Assembly: GCA_964371355.1 (NCBI GenBank)
Contig: CAYJMG010000004.1
Coordinates: 1-64,000, forward strand
Reading direction: 5' to 3'
Source of the DNA: JACRBR01 sp964371355
GTDB taxonomy: Bacteria > Chloroflexota > Dehalococcoidia > DSTF01 > JACRBR01
DNA: 64,000 nt
Below the pieces are notes generated by a model. It was given only the letters and a program-made list of their open reading frames with translations. It was not told where the DNA came from and made no database searches. Made by a program: the position numbers and the translations under genes. Shown here piece by piece: positions 41,930-50,917 of the stretch (positions are counted from its first letter, which is position 1; every line of letters starts with the position of its first letter).

Positions 41930-43309
41930 CTACCGGATGAACCCCTCGTAGCTGCGCATGAGGAGTTGCGCCTCCAGCTGCTTCATCGTGTCCAGCACCA
42001 CGCCCACCACGATCAACATGCCCGTGCTGCTGATCGTCAGCGACGTCACGTCGAACCACTGCGTGATCAGGTACGGCAGCACGGCCATCAACCCCAGGAA
42101 CAGCGCCCCCGCCCACGTGATGCGCACCATCACGCGCTGGATGTAGTCCGCCGTCGGCCGCCCCGGCCGAATGCCCGGCACGAACCCACCCTGCTTCTGC
42201 AGGTTCTCCGCCAGGTTCTGCTGCTGGAAGATCACAAACGTATAGAAGAAACTGAATGCCACCGTCAGCAGGAACACCGTGATGTAGAACCCGGGGCTCC
42301 CGCCTGAACCTTGCCCTGTGCCGGGTGAAAACGTGTCGTTGATCGCGCTCGTCACGCTGCGGATCCACGGCGTACTCGACGAATCGTGGATGAACTGCGC
42401 CATGTACGCCGGCAGAATCACGATCGAGAACGAAAAGATCAGCGGGATCATCCCGGCGGAATTCACCCGCAGCGGAATATGGCTCTGCCCCGACTGCCGG
42501 TACATCTTCCCCGCCCGGAACACGCTCTTCGCGTACTGCACCGGGATCTTCCGCACCGCCTCCTGCATGAACACGATCGCCGCGATGAGCAGCACCGCCA
42601 GCACCGCCAGCAGCGCCACCAGCCCGATCCCCGTGTCCGAATTGAACACGTTGTTGATCAGGCTCGGCATCCCCGCAACGATCCCGCCGAAGATGATCAC
42701 CGAGACACCGTTCCCGATGCCGTTCTCCGTGATCAGCTCACCCAGCCACACCAGGAACAGCGTCCCCGCCGTCACCGCGAATAGCGCCGTGACCGTCACA
42801 AGCGCGTCTTCTCCCGTCAGCGACGGCTTGAAGATCGCCCCGCCCACCTGGCTTCCGATCTGTGTCTCGAGAATGACGAGCTGCGCATACCCCTGCACGA
42901 AACACAGCGGCACCGTCATCCAGTACTGGTATAGCTGCTTCCGGTTCCGCCCGCGGTCGCCTTCCTTGTCCAGCGCCTGCAGCGCCGGGAACAGTGGCGT
43001 GACAAGCTGCATGATGATCGACGACGTGATGTACGGGTACACCCCCAGCATCGCCACGCTCATCTGGCGCAGCGCCCCGCCGCTGAAGATGTTCAGGAAC
43101 CCCAGCAGCGGGTTTGCGTCGATCACTTCCTTGATCGTCTTCGGGTCAACGCCCGGGATCGGGATGTGCGCCACGAACCGGAACACCACCAGCATCGCCG
43201 CCGTGAACAGCAGCTTCCGCCGGATGTCCGGCTGCCCCAGCGCGTCGAACACCGCCTGCAACAGGCGCGGTCGGCTGGCGGCTTGCTGTCGGCTCGCTGC
43301 GATCGCCAT
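41930..43309 (-). CDS. secY: Preprotein translocase subunit SecY
   Basis: A 459-residue SecY with ten hydrophobic segments. Signatures: FVAHIPIPGVDPKTIKEV, FSGGALRQMSVAMLGVYPYI and FVPGIRPGRPTADYIQRV. It forms the protein-conducting channel. As usual it ends the spc block after rplO (3-bp gap). Confidence 0.97.
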   Translation of the reverse strand: MAIAASRQQAASRPRLLQAVFDALGQPDIRRKLLFTAAMLVVFRFVAHIPIPGVDPKTIKEVIDANPLLGFLNIFSGGALRQMSVAMLGVYPYITSSIIMQLVTPLFPALQALDKEGDRGRNRKQLYQYWMTVPLCFVQGYAQLVILETQIGSQVGGAIFKPSLTGEDALVTVTALFAVTAGTLFLVWLGELITENGIGNGVSVIIFGGIVAGMPSLINNVFNSDTGIGLVALLAVLAVLLIAAIVFMQEAVRKIPVQYAKSVFRAGKMYRQSGQSHIPLRVNSAGMIPLIFSFSIVILPAYMAQFIHDSSSTPWIRSVTSAINDTFSPGTGQGSGGSPGFYITVFLLTVAFSFFYTFVIFQQQNLAENLQKQGGFVPGIRPGRPTADYIQRVMVRITWAGALFLGLMAVLPYLITQWFDVTSLTISSTGMLIVVGVVLDTMKQLEAQLLMRSYEGFIR

Positions 43310-43312
43310 CGC

Positions 43313-43885
43313 TTACGCCTCTTCCCCGGCCTCGGCGTCCGCCTCCGCCTTCGCTTCCGTCGCGCCGGCTTCGCCCTTCGCGGCCTTCCGCGCACGCTTC
43401 GGCTTCGCTTCTGCCGCTGCCTCTTCCTCGGCCGGCGGCTCGCCGTTGATCCATACTACGCTGCCGCCCGCCGCCTCGATCTTCGCCCGGGCCGGCTTCG
43501 AGAAGCTGTCCGCCGTCACCTTCAGCGACGCCTTCAGCTCTCCCTCACCCAGGATCTTCACCGGCCGGCTGGTCCGCACCAGCCGCGCCTCGCGCAGCGC
43601 CTCCACCGTGACGTCCGTCCCGGCCGCGAAGCCGTTCAGGTCGCCCACGTTCACTTCTTCATAGTCCACGCGGAACGGGTTCCGGAACCCCCGCTTGTAC
43701 GCCATGCGCCGCACGAACGGCAGTTGCCCGCCCTCGAACCCCGGCCGCACGCCGCCACCGGACCGCGCCTTCTGGCCCTTCAGGCCCTTGGTCGAGTACG
43801 TGCCGTGCCCGCTCGCGTTACCGCGGCCGACGCGCTTCCGCTTCTTCGTCGCGCCGTCAGGCTGGCGCAGCTCGTGCTGCTGCAT
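43313..43885 (-). CDS. rplO: 50S ribosomal protein L15 with acidic/Ala tail
   Basis: A 190-residue L15. The core (GRGNASGHGTYSTKGLKGQK, GVRPGFEGGQLPFVRRM) fits a normal 145-residue L15. The last 40 residues are an Ala/Glu/Lys extension (EEEAAAEAKPKRARKAAKGE) that is not part of the fold. Confidence 0.96.
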   Translation of the reverse strand: MQQHELRQPDGATKKRKRVGRGNASGHGTYSTKGLKGQKARSGGGVRPGFEGGQLPFVRRMAYKRGFRNPFRVDYEEVNVGDLNGFAAGTDVTVEALREARLVRTSRPVKILGEGELKASLKVTADSFSKPARAKIEAAGGSVVWINGEPPAEEEAAAEAKPKRARKAAKGEAGATEAKAEADAEAGEEA

Positions 43886-44068
43886 CTACGCCTCCTCCCG
43901 CACGGTCACCAGGTGCCGCACCTTCGTGACCATGCCCCGGATCGTGCGGTTGTCGTCGTGTTCCACCGTCTGGCCCAGCTTGCGCAGCCCCAGCGCGCGG
44001 ATCGTCCGCTTCTGGTCCACCTTCTGGTTGATCCCGCTGCGCTCCCACGTGACGATCAGCTTCGCCAT
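43886..44068 (-). CDS. rpmD: 50S ribosomal protein L30
   Basis: A 60-residue L30: LIVTWERSGINQKVDQKRTI, LGLRKLGQTVEHDDNRTIRG. Abuts rplO and rpsE. Confidence 0.96.
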   Translation of the reverse strand: MAKLIVTWERSGINQKVDQKRTIRALGLRKLGQTVEHDDNRTIRGMVTKVRHLVTVREEA

Positions 44069-44070
44069 CG

Positions 44071-44592
44071 CTACGCCTCCGCCCCGGCCCGCGCCGCCAG
44101 CGCCTTGCGCCGCGCCGTCACGGCCTTCGGGTCCCGCAGCTCGCTCAGCCCCTGGATCGTCGCCCGCACCACGTTGATCGCGTTCGCCGACCCCAGCGAC
44201 TTCGTCAGCACATCCTTGATCCCCGCCGCCTCCATCACCGCGCGCACGCCGCCCCCGGCGATGACACCCGTACCCGGCGACGCCGGCTTCATCATCACCT
44301 TCGCCGCGCCGAACCGCGCCAGGATCGGATGCGCGATCGTCGACTTCTCCATCGGCACCCGGATCAGGCTCTTCCGCGCCACCGCCGAGCCCTTGCGGAT
44401 CGCTTCCGGCACTTCGTTCGCCTTGCCCATGCCGGCGCCCACGTGCCCGTTGCCATCGCCCACAACGACGACGGCGCTGAAGCTGAAGCGCCGCCCGCCC
44501 TTCACCACCTTGGAGACGCGGTTGATGAACACCACCTTCTCCTGCAGGTCCAGGTCCCGCGCTTCGATCTTCTCGCGTCGCTCAGTCACCAT
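44071..44592 (-). CDS. rpsE: 30S ribosomal protein S5
   Basis: A 173-residue S5: VVFINRVSKVVKGGRRFSFS and GAGMGKANEVPEAIRKG, then the C-terminal AINVVRATIQGLSEL. Normal length. Confidence 0.97.
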   Translation of the reverse strand: MVTERREKIEARDLDLQEKVVFINRVSKVVKGGRRFSFSAVVVVGDGNGHVGAGMGKANEVPEAIRKGSAVARKSLIRVPMEKSTIAHPILARFGAAKVMMKPASPGTGVIAGGGVRAVMEAAGIKDVLTKSLGSANAINVVRATIQGLSELRDPKAVTARRKALAARAGAEA

Positions 44593-44603
44593 AGGTCTCT
44601 ATC

Positions 44604-44966
44604 CTAGAACTTCAGGCCCGCTGCTCGCGCGCCGTCTGCCAGCGCCTTTACGCGCCCGTGGTACCTGTTCCCGCCGCGGTCGAACACCACCTGCGAAACA
44701 CCGGCGGCGATCGCCTTCTTCGCCAGCGCCTCGCCGACGGCCTTCGCGTGCGCCGTCTTGTTCCCGGCTGCACCCTTCAGGTCCTTCTCCACCGACGACG
44801 CCGCGGCCACCGTGTGCCCCTTCTCGTCGTCGATCACCTGCGCATAAATGTGCGTCAGGCTCCGGAACACCGCCAGCCGCGGCTTCTCCGGCGTGCCCTC
44901 CACCTTCTTCCGCACCCGCGTGTGGCGGCGGATGCGCGCCGCCCGCGACGTGTCCTTAGCGCTCAT
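44604..44966 (-). CDS. rplR: 50S ribosomal protein L18
   Basis: A 120-residue L18: RIRRHTRVRKKVEGTPEKPR, LAVFRSLTHIYAQVID and VVFDRGGNRYHGRVKALADG. Binds 5S rRNA. Confidence 0.97.
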   Translation of the reverse strand: MSAKDTSRAARIRRHTRVRKKVEGTPEKPRLAVFRSLTHIYAQVIDDEKGHTVAAASSVEKDLKGAAGNKTAHAKAVGEALAKKAIAAGVSQVVFDRGGNRYHGRVKALADGARAAGLKF

Positions 44967-44968
44967 GG

Positions 44969-45514
44969 CTACTTGCCTGCCTTGCCGGCCTTGCCGGCCT
45001 TCCGGCGCACGTACTCGCCGAGATAGCGGATGCCCTTGCCCTTGTACGGCTCTGGCTTCCGCACCTTCCGGATGTTCGCCGCCACCTGGCCCACCAGCTC
45101 TTTGTCGATCCCCCGCACGTGCACCTTCGACGTGCCCTCGACCTCGATCTGGATGCCGTCCGGCGGCGTCACCTCCACCGGGTGCGAGTATCCGACCGCC
45201 AGTGTCACGTTCTGGCCCGCCTGCGTCGCGCGGTACCCCACGCCCTGCAGCTCCAGCGTCTTCGTGAACCCGTCGCTCACGCCCGTCACCATGTTCGCCA
45301 GCAGCGATCGCGATAGCCCGTGCAGCGCCCGCGACCGCTTCTCGTCGTTCGGCCGGATCACGTGGATCCTCCCGTCCTCGACGTTGAAGCTGATCCCTTC
45401 CGGGAACGTGCGCACCAGCTCGCCCTTCGGCCCCTTCACCTTTACGGTGGAGCCGTCGACGTTCACTTCGACGTTCTTCGCCAGCGGGATGGGCAACTTA
45501 CCGATTCGTGACAT
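44969..45514 (-). CDS. rplF: 50S ribosomal protein L6
   Basis: A 181-residue L6: MSRIGKLPIPLAKNVEVNVD, and the C-terminal signature PEPYKGKGIRYLGEYVRRKA, followed by GKAGKAGK. Normal length. Confidence 0.97.
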   Translation of the reverse strand: MSRIGKLPIPLAKNVEVNVDGSTVKVKGPKGELVRTFPEGISFNVEDGRIHVIRPNDEKRSRALHGLSRSLLANMVTGVSDGFTKTLELQGVGYRATQAGQNVTLAVGYSHPVEVTPPDGIQIEVEGTSKVHVRGIDKELVGQVAANIRKVRKPEPYKGKGIRYLGEYVRRKAGKAGKAGK

Positions 45515-45517
45515 GGC

Positions 45518-45916
45518 CTACCACACGTAACAGATGACTTCGCCGCCGATGCTGCGTCGCCATGCGTCCTGACCCGTCATCACACCCTGCGGCGTCGACA
45601 GGATCGCGATCCCCAGCCCGCCGTACACCCGCGGGATCTCCCGCTTCTGCACGTACACGCGCAGGCCCGGCTTGCTCACGCGCTGCAGCCCGTTCAGCAC
45701 CGGCTCCCTCTTACCCGTGTAGTTGAGCTGCACGCGCAGGAACTTGCGCGGCCCCTCCTCCACCGTCTCATACCCACGGATGAAGCCTTCACGCTTCAGC
45801 ACGTCGGCAATCGACATCTTCAGCTTCGACGCCGGGATCGTGACCTGCTCGTGCTTCGCCGTCACGGCGTTGCGGATGCGGGTCAGCATGTCCGCGATCG
45901 GGTCCGTCATACTCAA
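45518..45916 (-). CDS. rpsH: 30S ribosomal protein S8
   Basis: A 132-residue S8: TDPIADMLTRIRNAVTAKHE and the end GLGIAILSTPQGVMT. S8 is a known repressor of spc operons in E. coli. Followed by an 89-bp gap after rpsN. Confidence 0.97.
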   Translation of the reverse strand: MSMTDPIADMLTRIRNAVTAKHEQVTIPASKLKMSIADVLKREGFIRGYETVEEGPRKFLRVQLNYTGKREPVLNGLQRVSKPGLRVYVQKREIPRVYGGLGIAILSTPQGVMTGQDAWRRSIGGEVICYVW

Positions 45917-46005
45917 GGCTCGTCGCCTCCTTGTTCTTCCGCCGGTTTTTTCCGCGCTCTCGCTCTTCGCGAGCTACGGAAAGGGCCACACCGGGCGGCC
46001 CGGTA

Positions 46006-46191
46006 CTACCAGCTTGACTTCTTCACACCCGGAAGCTGCCCCTTCAGGGCCAGCAGCCGAAAACAGATGCGGCACAGCGCGAAGTGCCGGATGTATGCCC
46101 GCGGCCGGCCACAGAGCCTGCACCGGTTCACCTTCCGCGTCGAATACTTCGGCTCGCGGCTCGCCTTGACGATCATCGAGATCTTCGCCAT
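46006..46191 (-). CDS. rpsN: 30S ribosomal protein S14, zinc-type
   Basis: A 61-residue short S14 with two zinc knuckles (CRLCGRPR, LCRICFRLLA), the C+ form used by Gram-positives and many other phyla. Placed 2 bp after rplE. Confidence 0.97.
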   Translation of the reverse strand: MAKISMIVKASREPKYSTRKVNRCRLCGRPRAYIRHFALCRICFRLLALKGQLPGVKKSSW

Positions 46192-46193
46192 GG

Positions 46194-46751
46194 CTATTGA
46201 CGCTCCTTCGCGAACGGCATGCCCATCAGCTCCAGGAGTCGCCGTCCCTCCTCGTCGTTCTTCGCCGTCGTGATGATGTTGATCTGCATCCCCCGGATCT
46301 TGTCCACCTTGTCGTAGTCGATCTCAGGGAAGATCAGCTGCTCCCGTACACCCAGGCTGAAGTTCCCACGCCCGTCAAACGCCTTCGTCGGCACACCGTG
46401 AAAGTCCCGGATGCGCGGCAGCGCCGCGTTCAACAGCCGGTCCAGGAACTCGTACATCCGGTCGCCACGCAGCGTCACCGCCACGCCGATCGGCATGTTC
46501 TCGCGGATCTTGAAGTTCGCGATCGCCTTCTTCGCCCTCGTCACGATCGGCTTCTGCCCGCTGATCGTCGCCAGGTCCGCCGTCGCCGTCTCCACGGCGC
46601 GCGCGTTCTCCCGCGCCTCGCCCAGGCCGATGTTCAGCGTCACCTTCTCCACGCGCGGGATCTGCATCGCGTTCGCGTAGCTGAACTGTTTCTTCAGCTC
46701 CGGCGCGACCTCGCTCTTGTAGCGTGCCTTTAGTCTCGGTTCCGCTGCCAT
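46194..46751 (-). CDS. rplE: 50S ribosomal protein L5
   Basis: A 185-residue L5: RVEKVTLNIGLGEARENARA, RDFHGVPTKAFDGRGNFSLG and DKIRGMQINIITTAKNDEEG. ATG 46751 overlaps the rplX stop. 5S rRNA binding. Confidence 0.97.
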   Translation of the reverse strand: MAAEPRLKARYKSEVAPELKKQFSYANAMQIPRVEKVTLNIGLGEARENARAVETATADLATISGQKPIVTRAKKAIANFKIRENMPIGVAVTLRGDRMYEFLDRLLNAALPRIRDFHGVPTKAFDGRGNFSLGVREQLIFPEIDYDKVDKIRGMQINIITTAKNDEEGRRLLELMGMPFAKERQ

Positions 46752-47104
46752 TAGTCGATGTCCTGCCCGCACTTCCGGCACACCCGGTGCTTCCCGTCCC
46801 CGCGGATCGTGAAGCCCACGCGCGTCGCCTTGCTGCAGCTCTTGCAGACCAGCATCACCTTCGAGAGCGGCATCGGCATCTCTTTCTCGATGATCCCGCC
46901 CTGCGCCACACCTGGCTGCTGCGTCTTGTGCTTCTTCACCATGTTCACGCCCGTCACGAAGACCTTGTCCTCCGTGATCTTGGGCCGGTGCCCCTTCACC
47001 TTCACCAGGTCGCCACCGCCCACCACCTGCCGCACCACGCCCGTCTTCCCGCGGTCCTTCCCGGCCAGTACCAGCACCGTGTCGTCGCGCTTTATCTTCC
47101 GCAT
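46751..47104 (-). CDS. rplX: 50S ribosomal protein L24 with C-terminal zinc knuckles
   Basis: A 117-residue L24: KOW motif RDDTVLVLAGKDRGKTG and VNMVKKHKTQ. The C-terminal region carries two CxxC pairs (LVCKSCSKA, VCRKCGQD), a zinc-ribbon form seen in a subset of L24. ATG 47104; the longer upstream frame is rejected. Confidence 0.96.
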   Translation of the reverse strand: MRKIKRDDTVLVLAGKDRGKTGVVRQVVGGGDLVKVKGHRPKITEDKVFVTGVNMVKKHKTQQPGVAQGGIIEKEMPMPLSKVMLVCKSCSKATRVGFTIRGDGKHRVCRKCGQDID

Positions 47105-47106
47105 CG

Positions 47107-47475
47107 CTACACCACCTCCGGCGCCAGCGACACGATCTTCATGAAGTTCCGGTCGCGCAGTTCGCGCGCCACGGGACCGAAGATGCGCGTCCCCTTCGGG
47201 TTCTGCTTGTCCGAAAGCACCACCGCCGCGTTCTCGTCGAAGCGGATGTACGAGCCGTCCGGCCGCCCGTACGCCTTCGCCACCCGCACCACCACCGCCT
47301 TCACGACGTCGCCCTTCTTCACCCCGCCGCCCGGTTGAGCCTGCTTCACCGAGCACACGATCGTGTCTCCCACCGTCGCGTACCGGCGCTTCGAACCGCC
47401 CAGCACCGTGATGCACATCAGCGAGCGCGCGCCCGAGTTGTCCGCGACCTTCAGCCGCGTGTACTGCTGGATCAC
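47107..47475 (-). CDS. rplN: 50S ribosomal protein L14
   Basis: A 122-residue L14: MIQQYTRLKVADNSGARSLM and AVVVRVAKAYGRPDGSYIRF. Its start overlaps the rpsQ stop by 4 bp. Confidence 0.97.
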   Translation of the reverse strand: MIQQYTRLKVADNSGARSLMCITVLGGSKRRYATVGDTIVCSVKQAQPGGGVKKGDVVKAVVVRVAKAYGRPDGSYIRFDENAAVVLSDKQNPKGTRIFGPVARELRDRNFMKIVSLAPEVV

Positions 47476-48017
47476 GGCTGCTCCTCCTCCGCGGCCTCGG
47501 CGGCCACCTCGGCGTCAGCCTCCGCCACTGGCGTTTCTTCGCCTGCCTCCGTCGCAGCCTCCACCTCGGCCTCGGCCTCTGCCGGGCCAGCCGCGGCCTT
47601 CGCCTCAGCCTCCGCCGCGTCAGCCGCCGCCTTCGCCTCGGCCTCCGCCGCGCGGGCCGCGGCCTTCTGGCGCTCGTCCTCGGCCCGGCGCGCCGCCTCG
47701 GCCGACTGCACCGCCTCCAGCTCCGCCAGCTGAGTCGTCCCGACCTCCGTCGGCGCCACTTCGGCCACGTCGCCCCTCTGCACGACCTCGACCACCCGCC
47801 ACCGCTTCTCGCGCGAGAGCGGCCGCGTCTCCGAGATGCGGACCACATCGCCCAGGTTGCACTCGTTCTGTTCGTCGTGCGCCTTGTACCGCTGCGACGT
47901 GTGGATCGTCTTCCCGTACAACCGGTGCCGCTTGCTGCGGTCCACCCGCACGACGACGGTCTTGTCCATCTTCGTGCTCACGACCACGCCCTGCTGCAGC
48001 TTCTCGATCGTGCTCAT
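47472..48017 (-). CDS. rpsQ: 30S ribosomal protein S17 with a long Ala/Glu tail
   Basis: A 181-residue S17. The first 90 residues are a normal S17 (GVVVSTKMDKTVVVRVDRSK; GDVVRISETRPLSREKRWRV). A further 90 residues, rich in Ala and Glu (EAKAAADAAEAEAKAAAG, then EVAAEAAEEEQP), form a probable long acidic helix or coiled coil. No frameshift or stop separates the two parts, and the coding continues to overlap rplN by 4 bp. Confidence 0.96.
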   Translation of the reverse strand: MSTIEKLQQGVVVSTKMDKTVVVRVDRSKRHRLYGKTIHTSQRYKAHDEQNECNLGDVVRISETRPLSREKRWRVVEVVQRGDVAEVAPTEVGTTQLAELEAVQSAEAARRAEDERQKAAARAAEAEAKAAADAAEAEAKAAAGPAEAEAEVEAATEAGEETPVAEADAEVAAEAAEEEQP

Positions 48018-48259
48018 CGGCTACCTTCCCCCGCCCCGGCGAACGCCTCGGCGAGCTGTCGTTCCCGCTGGATCGTCCGGATCCGTGCGATCTGCCGGCG
48101 CGCCTTCGCTATCTCCGACGTGTTCGTCTGCTGGCGCGTCGTCAATTGCAGCCGCAGCGTGAACAACTTCCGGTAGGCGTCGCTCAGCTCGACCCCCAGC
48201 TTCTCGTCGTTCATCGCGCGCAACTCCTCCGCGCGCTCCTTGGCCTTCCGCCGTGCCAT
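48014..48259 (-). CDS. rpmC: 50S ribosomal protein L29
   Basis: An 81-residue L29: KERAEELRAMNDEKLGVELS, KARRQIARIRTIQRER. Slightly longer at the C terminus than the usual 65. Overlaps rpsQ by 4 bp and touches rplP. Confidence 0.96.
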   Translation of the reverse strand: MARRKAKERAEELRAMNDEKLGVELSDAYRKLFTLRLQLTTRQQTNTSEIAKARRQIARIRTIQRERQLAEAFAGAGEGSR

Positions 48260-48678
48260 CAGATCCCCTCGTGCTCCTTGACGATCGTCCGCGTCTCCAG
48301 CGGCAGCTTGTGCGCCGCCAGCCGCAGCGCTTCGCGCGCCAGATCCTCCTTCACGCCTGCCACCTCGAACAGCATCCGGCCCGGCTTCACCACGGCCACC
48401 CAGTGGTCAGGCGCGCCCTTGCCGCTGCCCATCCGCGTCTCCGCCGGCTTCGACGTCACCGGCTTGTCCGGGAAGATCCGGATCCACACCTTGCCGCCGC
48501 GCTTCAGCTCGTGCGTGATCGCGCGGCGCGCCGCCTCGATCTGCCGGCTATCCACCCAGGCATGACCCACCGCCTGCAACCCGAACTCGCCGAATGAGAT
48601 CTGATTGCCCGTGTGCGCCTTGCCCTTGCGGCGCCCGCGGTGCTGTTTCCGGAACTTGACCCGCTTCGGTTGCAGCAT
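48259..48678 (-). CDS. rplP: 50S ribosomal protein L16
   Basis: A 139-residue L16: PKRVKFRKQHRGRRKGKA and WVAVVKPGRMLFEVAGV. Standard length; located after rpsC. Confidence 0.97.
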   Translation of the reverse strand: MLQPKRVKFRKQHRGRRKGKAHTGNQISFGEFGLQAVGHAWVDSRQIEAARRAITHELKRGGKVWIRIFPDKPVTSKPAETRMGSGKGAPDHWVAVVKPGRMLFEVAGVKEDLAREALRLAAHKLPLETRTIVKEHEGI

Positions 48679-48684
48679 TTCTTC

Positions 48685-49422
48685 TTACTCGCTCGCCGCC
48701 GTCTCGACCGCGGGCGCCGTCCGGCCCTGCGCCGCCGCGATCTCCTCGGCGCTCATGCCCGAAAAGTCGTTCTCCGCCCGGGGCCGCTTCGGCTCCGGCA
48801 TGATGTCGCCTTTGTAAATCCACACCTTCACGCCGATCCGGCCAAAGGTCGTGTGCGCCTCCGCGATCCCGAAATCGAGGTCCGCGCGCAGCGTGTGCAG
48901 CGGGATCCGCCCCGACTTCTCCGTCTCCCGGCGCGACATCTCCGCCCCACCCAGGCGGCCGGCGATCGTCACCTTGATCCCCTTGGCGCCGCGCTGCATC
49001 GTCCGCTGCACCCCCTGCTTGATCGCCCGGCGGAACGCCACGCGCCGCTGCAATTGGTCCGCGATACTCCGCGCCACCAGGTACGAGTCCAGCTCCGGCG
49101 TCCGGATCTCGTTGATGTTGATCCGCACCCGGTGCCCGGTCTTCTTCTCCAGCTCCGTCCGCAGGTTGTCCACGTTCTGCCCGCTCCGCCCGATGACGAT
49201 CCCCGGCTTCGCCGTGTGGATCGTCACCGTCATCGCGTTTACGTTCCGCTCGATCTCCACCTTCGCGATGCCCGCGTCAGACGTGCCGGTGCCCATGATC
49301 CGCTTCCGGATCTCGATGTCCTCGTGCAACTGCGAGCGGTAGTTCTTGTCCGCGTACCACTTGCTCTGCCAGTCGTAGATAACGCCGACACGGAACCCCG
49401 TGGGGTGTACTTTGTGGCCCAC
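48685..49422 (-). CDS. rpsC: 30S ribosomal protein S3
   Basis: A 245-residue S3: MGHKVHPTGFRVGVIYDWQS, KH domain GIVIGRSGQNVDNLRTEL, and YKGDIMPEPKRPR near the end, with a Ala/Glu tail of about 30. Confidence 0.97.
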   Translation of the reverse strand: MGHKVHPTGFRVGVIYDWQSKWYADKNYRSQLHEDIEIRKRIMGTGTSDAGIAKVEIERNVNAMTVTIHTAKPGIVIGRSGQNVDNLRTELEKKTGHRVRININEIRTPELDSYLVARSIADQLQRRVAFRRAIKQGVQRTMQRGAKGIKVTIAGRLGGAEMSRRETEKSGRIPLHTLRADLDFGIAEAHTTFGRIGVKVWIYKGDIMPEPKRPRAENDFSGMSAEEIAAAQGRTAPAVETAASE

Positions 49423-49423
49423 G

Positions 49424-49765
49424 CTACGCCTCCTCGGCTTCTTCGACCACCACCGTCACGTGGCTCGTCTTGTGGTTGTTCGACCCCACGCGCCCGCGCG
49501 ACGTCGGCCGGAACCGCTTCAGCGTCCGCCCTTCGCCCGCATACGCCTTCTTCACCCGCAAGTCCGTCGCGTCCATCGCGAAGTTGTTCTCCGCGTTCGC
49601 CGCCGCCGACTTCAGCACCTTCGCCACGATGCGCGCGTTCGGCGTCGTCAGGAAGCGCAGCATCACCATAGCCTCGTCCACGGTCTTCCCGGGCAACTGG
49701 TCCAGCACCAGCCGGATCTTCCGCGCCGAGACCGGCAGATATCGTGCGGTCGCGCTCACTTCCAT
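49424..49765 (-). CDS. rplV: 50S ribosomal protein L22
   Basis: A 113-residue L22: RYLPVSARKIRLVLDQLPGK and the C-terminal RPTSRGRVGSNNHKTSHVTV, whose loop lines the exit tunnel. Confidence 0.97.
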   Translation of the reverse strand: MEVSATARYLPVSARKIRLVLDQLPGKTVDEAMVMLRFLTTPNARIVAKVLKSAAANAENNFAMDATDLRVKKAYAGEGRTLKRFRPTSRGRVGSNNHKTSHVTVVVEEAEEA

Positions 49766-49768
49766 CGC

Positions 49769-50083
49769 TTATCCCCTGCCACCGCCGCCGGGGCCGCCGC
49801 CACCCTGCTTCGCGGCCTTCTCCGACTTGCTCGTGTGCCCCCGGAACAGCCGCGTCAGCGCGAACTCCCCCAGCTTGTGCCCCACCATGTTCTCCGAGAC
49901 GAAGATCGGCACGTGCCGCCGTCCGTCATGCACTCCGATCGTCAACCCCACCATCTCCGGCATGATCGTAGAGGCCCGCGACCACGTCTTGATCACCGTG
50001 CGCGCGTTCTGCCGCCGCACCATCTCGACCTTCTTCAACAGCTTGGGCTCGACGAACGGCCCCTTCTTGATCGATCGTGACAT
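49769..50083 (-). CDS. rpsS: 30S ribosomal protein S19
   Basis: A 104-residue S19: MSRSIKKGPFVEPKLLKKVE, RASTIMPEMVGLTIGVHDGR. The end has a short Gly-rich tail (QGGGGPGGGGRG). Confidence 0.97.
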   Translation of the reverse strand: MSRSIKKGPFVEPKLLKKVEMVRRQNARTVIKTWSRASTIMPEMVGLTIGVHDGRRHVPIFVSENMVGHKLGEFALTRLFRGHTSKSEKAAKQGGGGPGGGGRG

Positions 50084-50086
50084 GGC

Positions 50087-50914
50087 TTACGACTTCCTCC
50101 GCCGCACGATGTACTTGTCCGATGGCTTCGTCCCGCGCGTCCGCTTGCCCAACGTCGGCTTGCCCCACGGCGACTTCGGCGAAGGCATGCCGATCGGCGC
50201 CTTCCCCTCACCACCGCCGTGCGGGTGGTCCACCGGGTTCATCACCACGCCGCGCACCTGCGGACGCCGCCGCCTGTGCCGGATCCGTCCCGCCTTCCCC
50301 AGCTTGATCAGGCTGTTCTCGACGTTCCCCACCTGTCCCACCGTCGCGATGCACCGCGACAGCACCCGCCGCATCTCGCCCGAAGGCAACCGCAGCAGCG
50401 TGTAATCGCCTTCTTTCGCCATAAGCTGCGCCGATGTCCCCGCCCCGCGCACGATCTGCCCGCCCCGGCCCGGCGTCAGCTCCACGTTGTGGATCACCGT
50501 CCCGTTCGGCATGTTCTGCAGCGGCAGCGCGTTCCCCACCTTCACCTCGGCCGCCGGCCCCGCCACGATGACCTCGCCCACCTTCAGACCCACCGGCGCC
50601 AGCATGTACCGCTTCTCTCCGTCCCGGTAGCTGATCAGCGCGATCCGCGCCGTCCGCCCGGGGTCGTACTCGATCGCCGTCACCTTCCCGGGGATCCCCG
50701 TCTTGTCGCGCTTGAAGTCGATGATCCGGATGAACCGCTTGTGCCCGCCGCCACGGTGCCGCACCGTCACGCGCCCCTGCGCGTTCCGCCCCGACTGCTT
50801 CTTCTTCGCGACGATCAGCGACTTCTCCGGCTTCTTCTTCGTGATCTCCTCGAAGGTGAAGCCGGAGCTGCCTCGGCGGCCCGGTGACGTCGGCTTGAAC
50901 TGTTTGATCGCCAT
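50087..50914 (-). CDS. rplB: 50S ribosomal protein L2
   Basis: A 275-residue L2: MAIKQFKPTSPGRRGSSGF, and the peptidyl-transferase-near loop VVMNPVDHPHGGGEGKAPIG. Standard. Confidence 0.98.
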   Translation of the reverse strand: MAIKQFKPTSPGRRGSSGFTFEEITKKKPEKSLIVAKKKQSGRNAQGRVTVRHRGGGHKRFIRIIDFKRDKTGIPGKVTAIEYDPGRTARIALISYRDGEKRYMLAPVGLKVGEVIVAGPAAEVKVGNALPLQNMPNGTVIHNVELTPGRGGQIVRGAGTSAQLMAKEGDYTLLRLPSGEMRRVLSRCIATVGQVGNVENSLIKLGKAGRIRHRRRRPQVRGVVMNPVDHPHGGGEGKAPIGMPSPKSPWGKPTLGKRTRGTKPSDKYIVRRRKS

Positions 50915-50917
50915 CGC

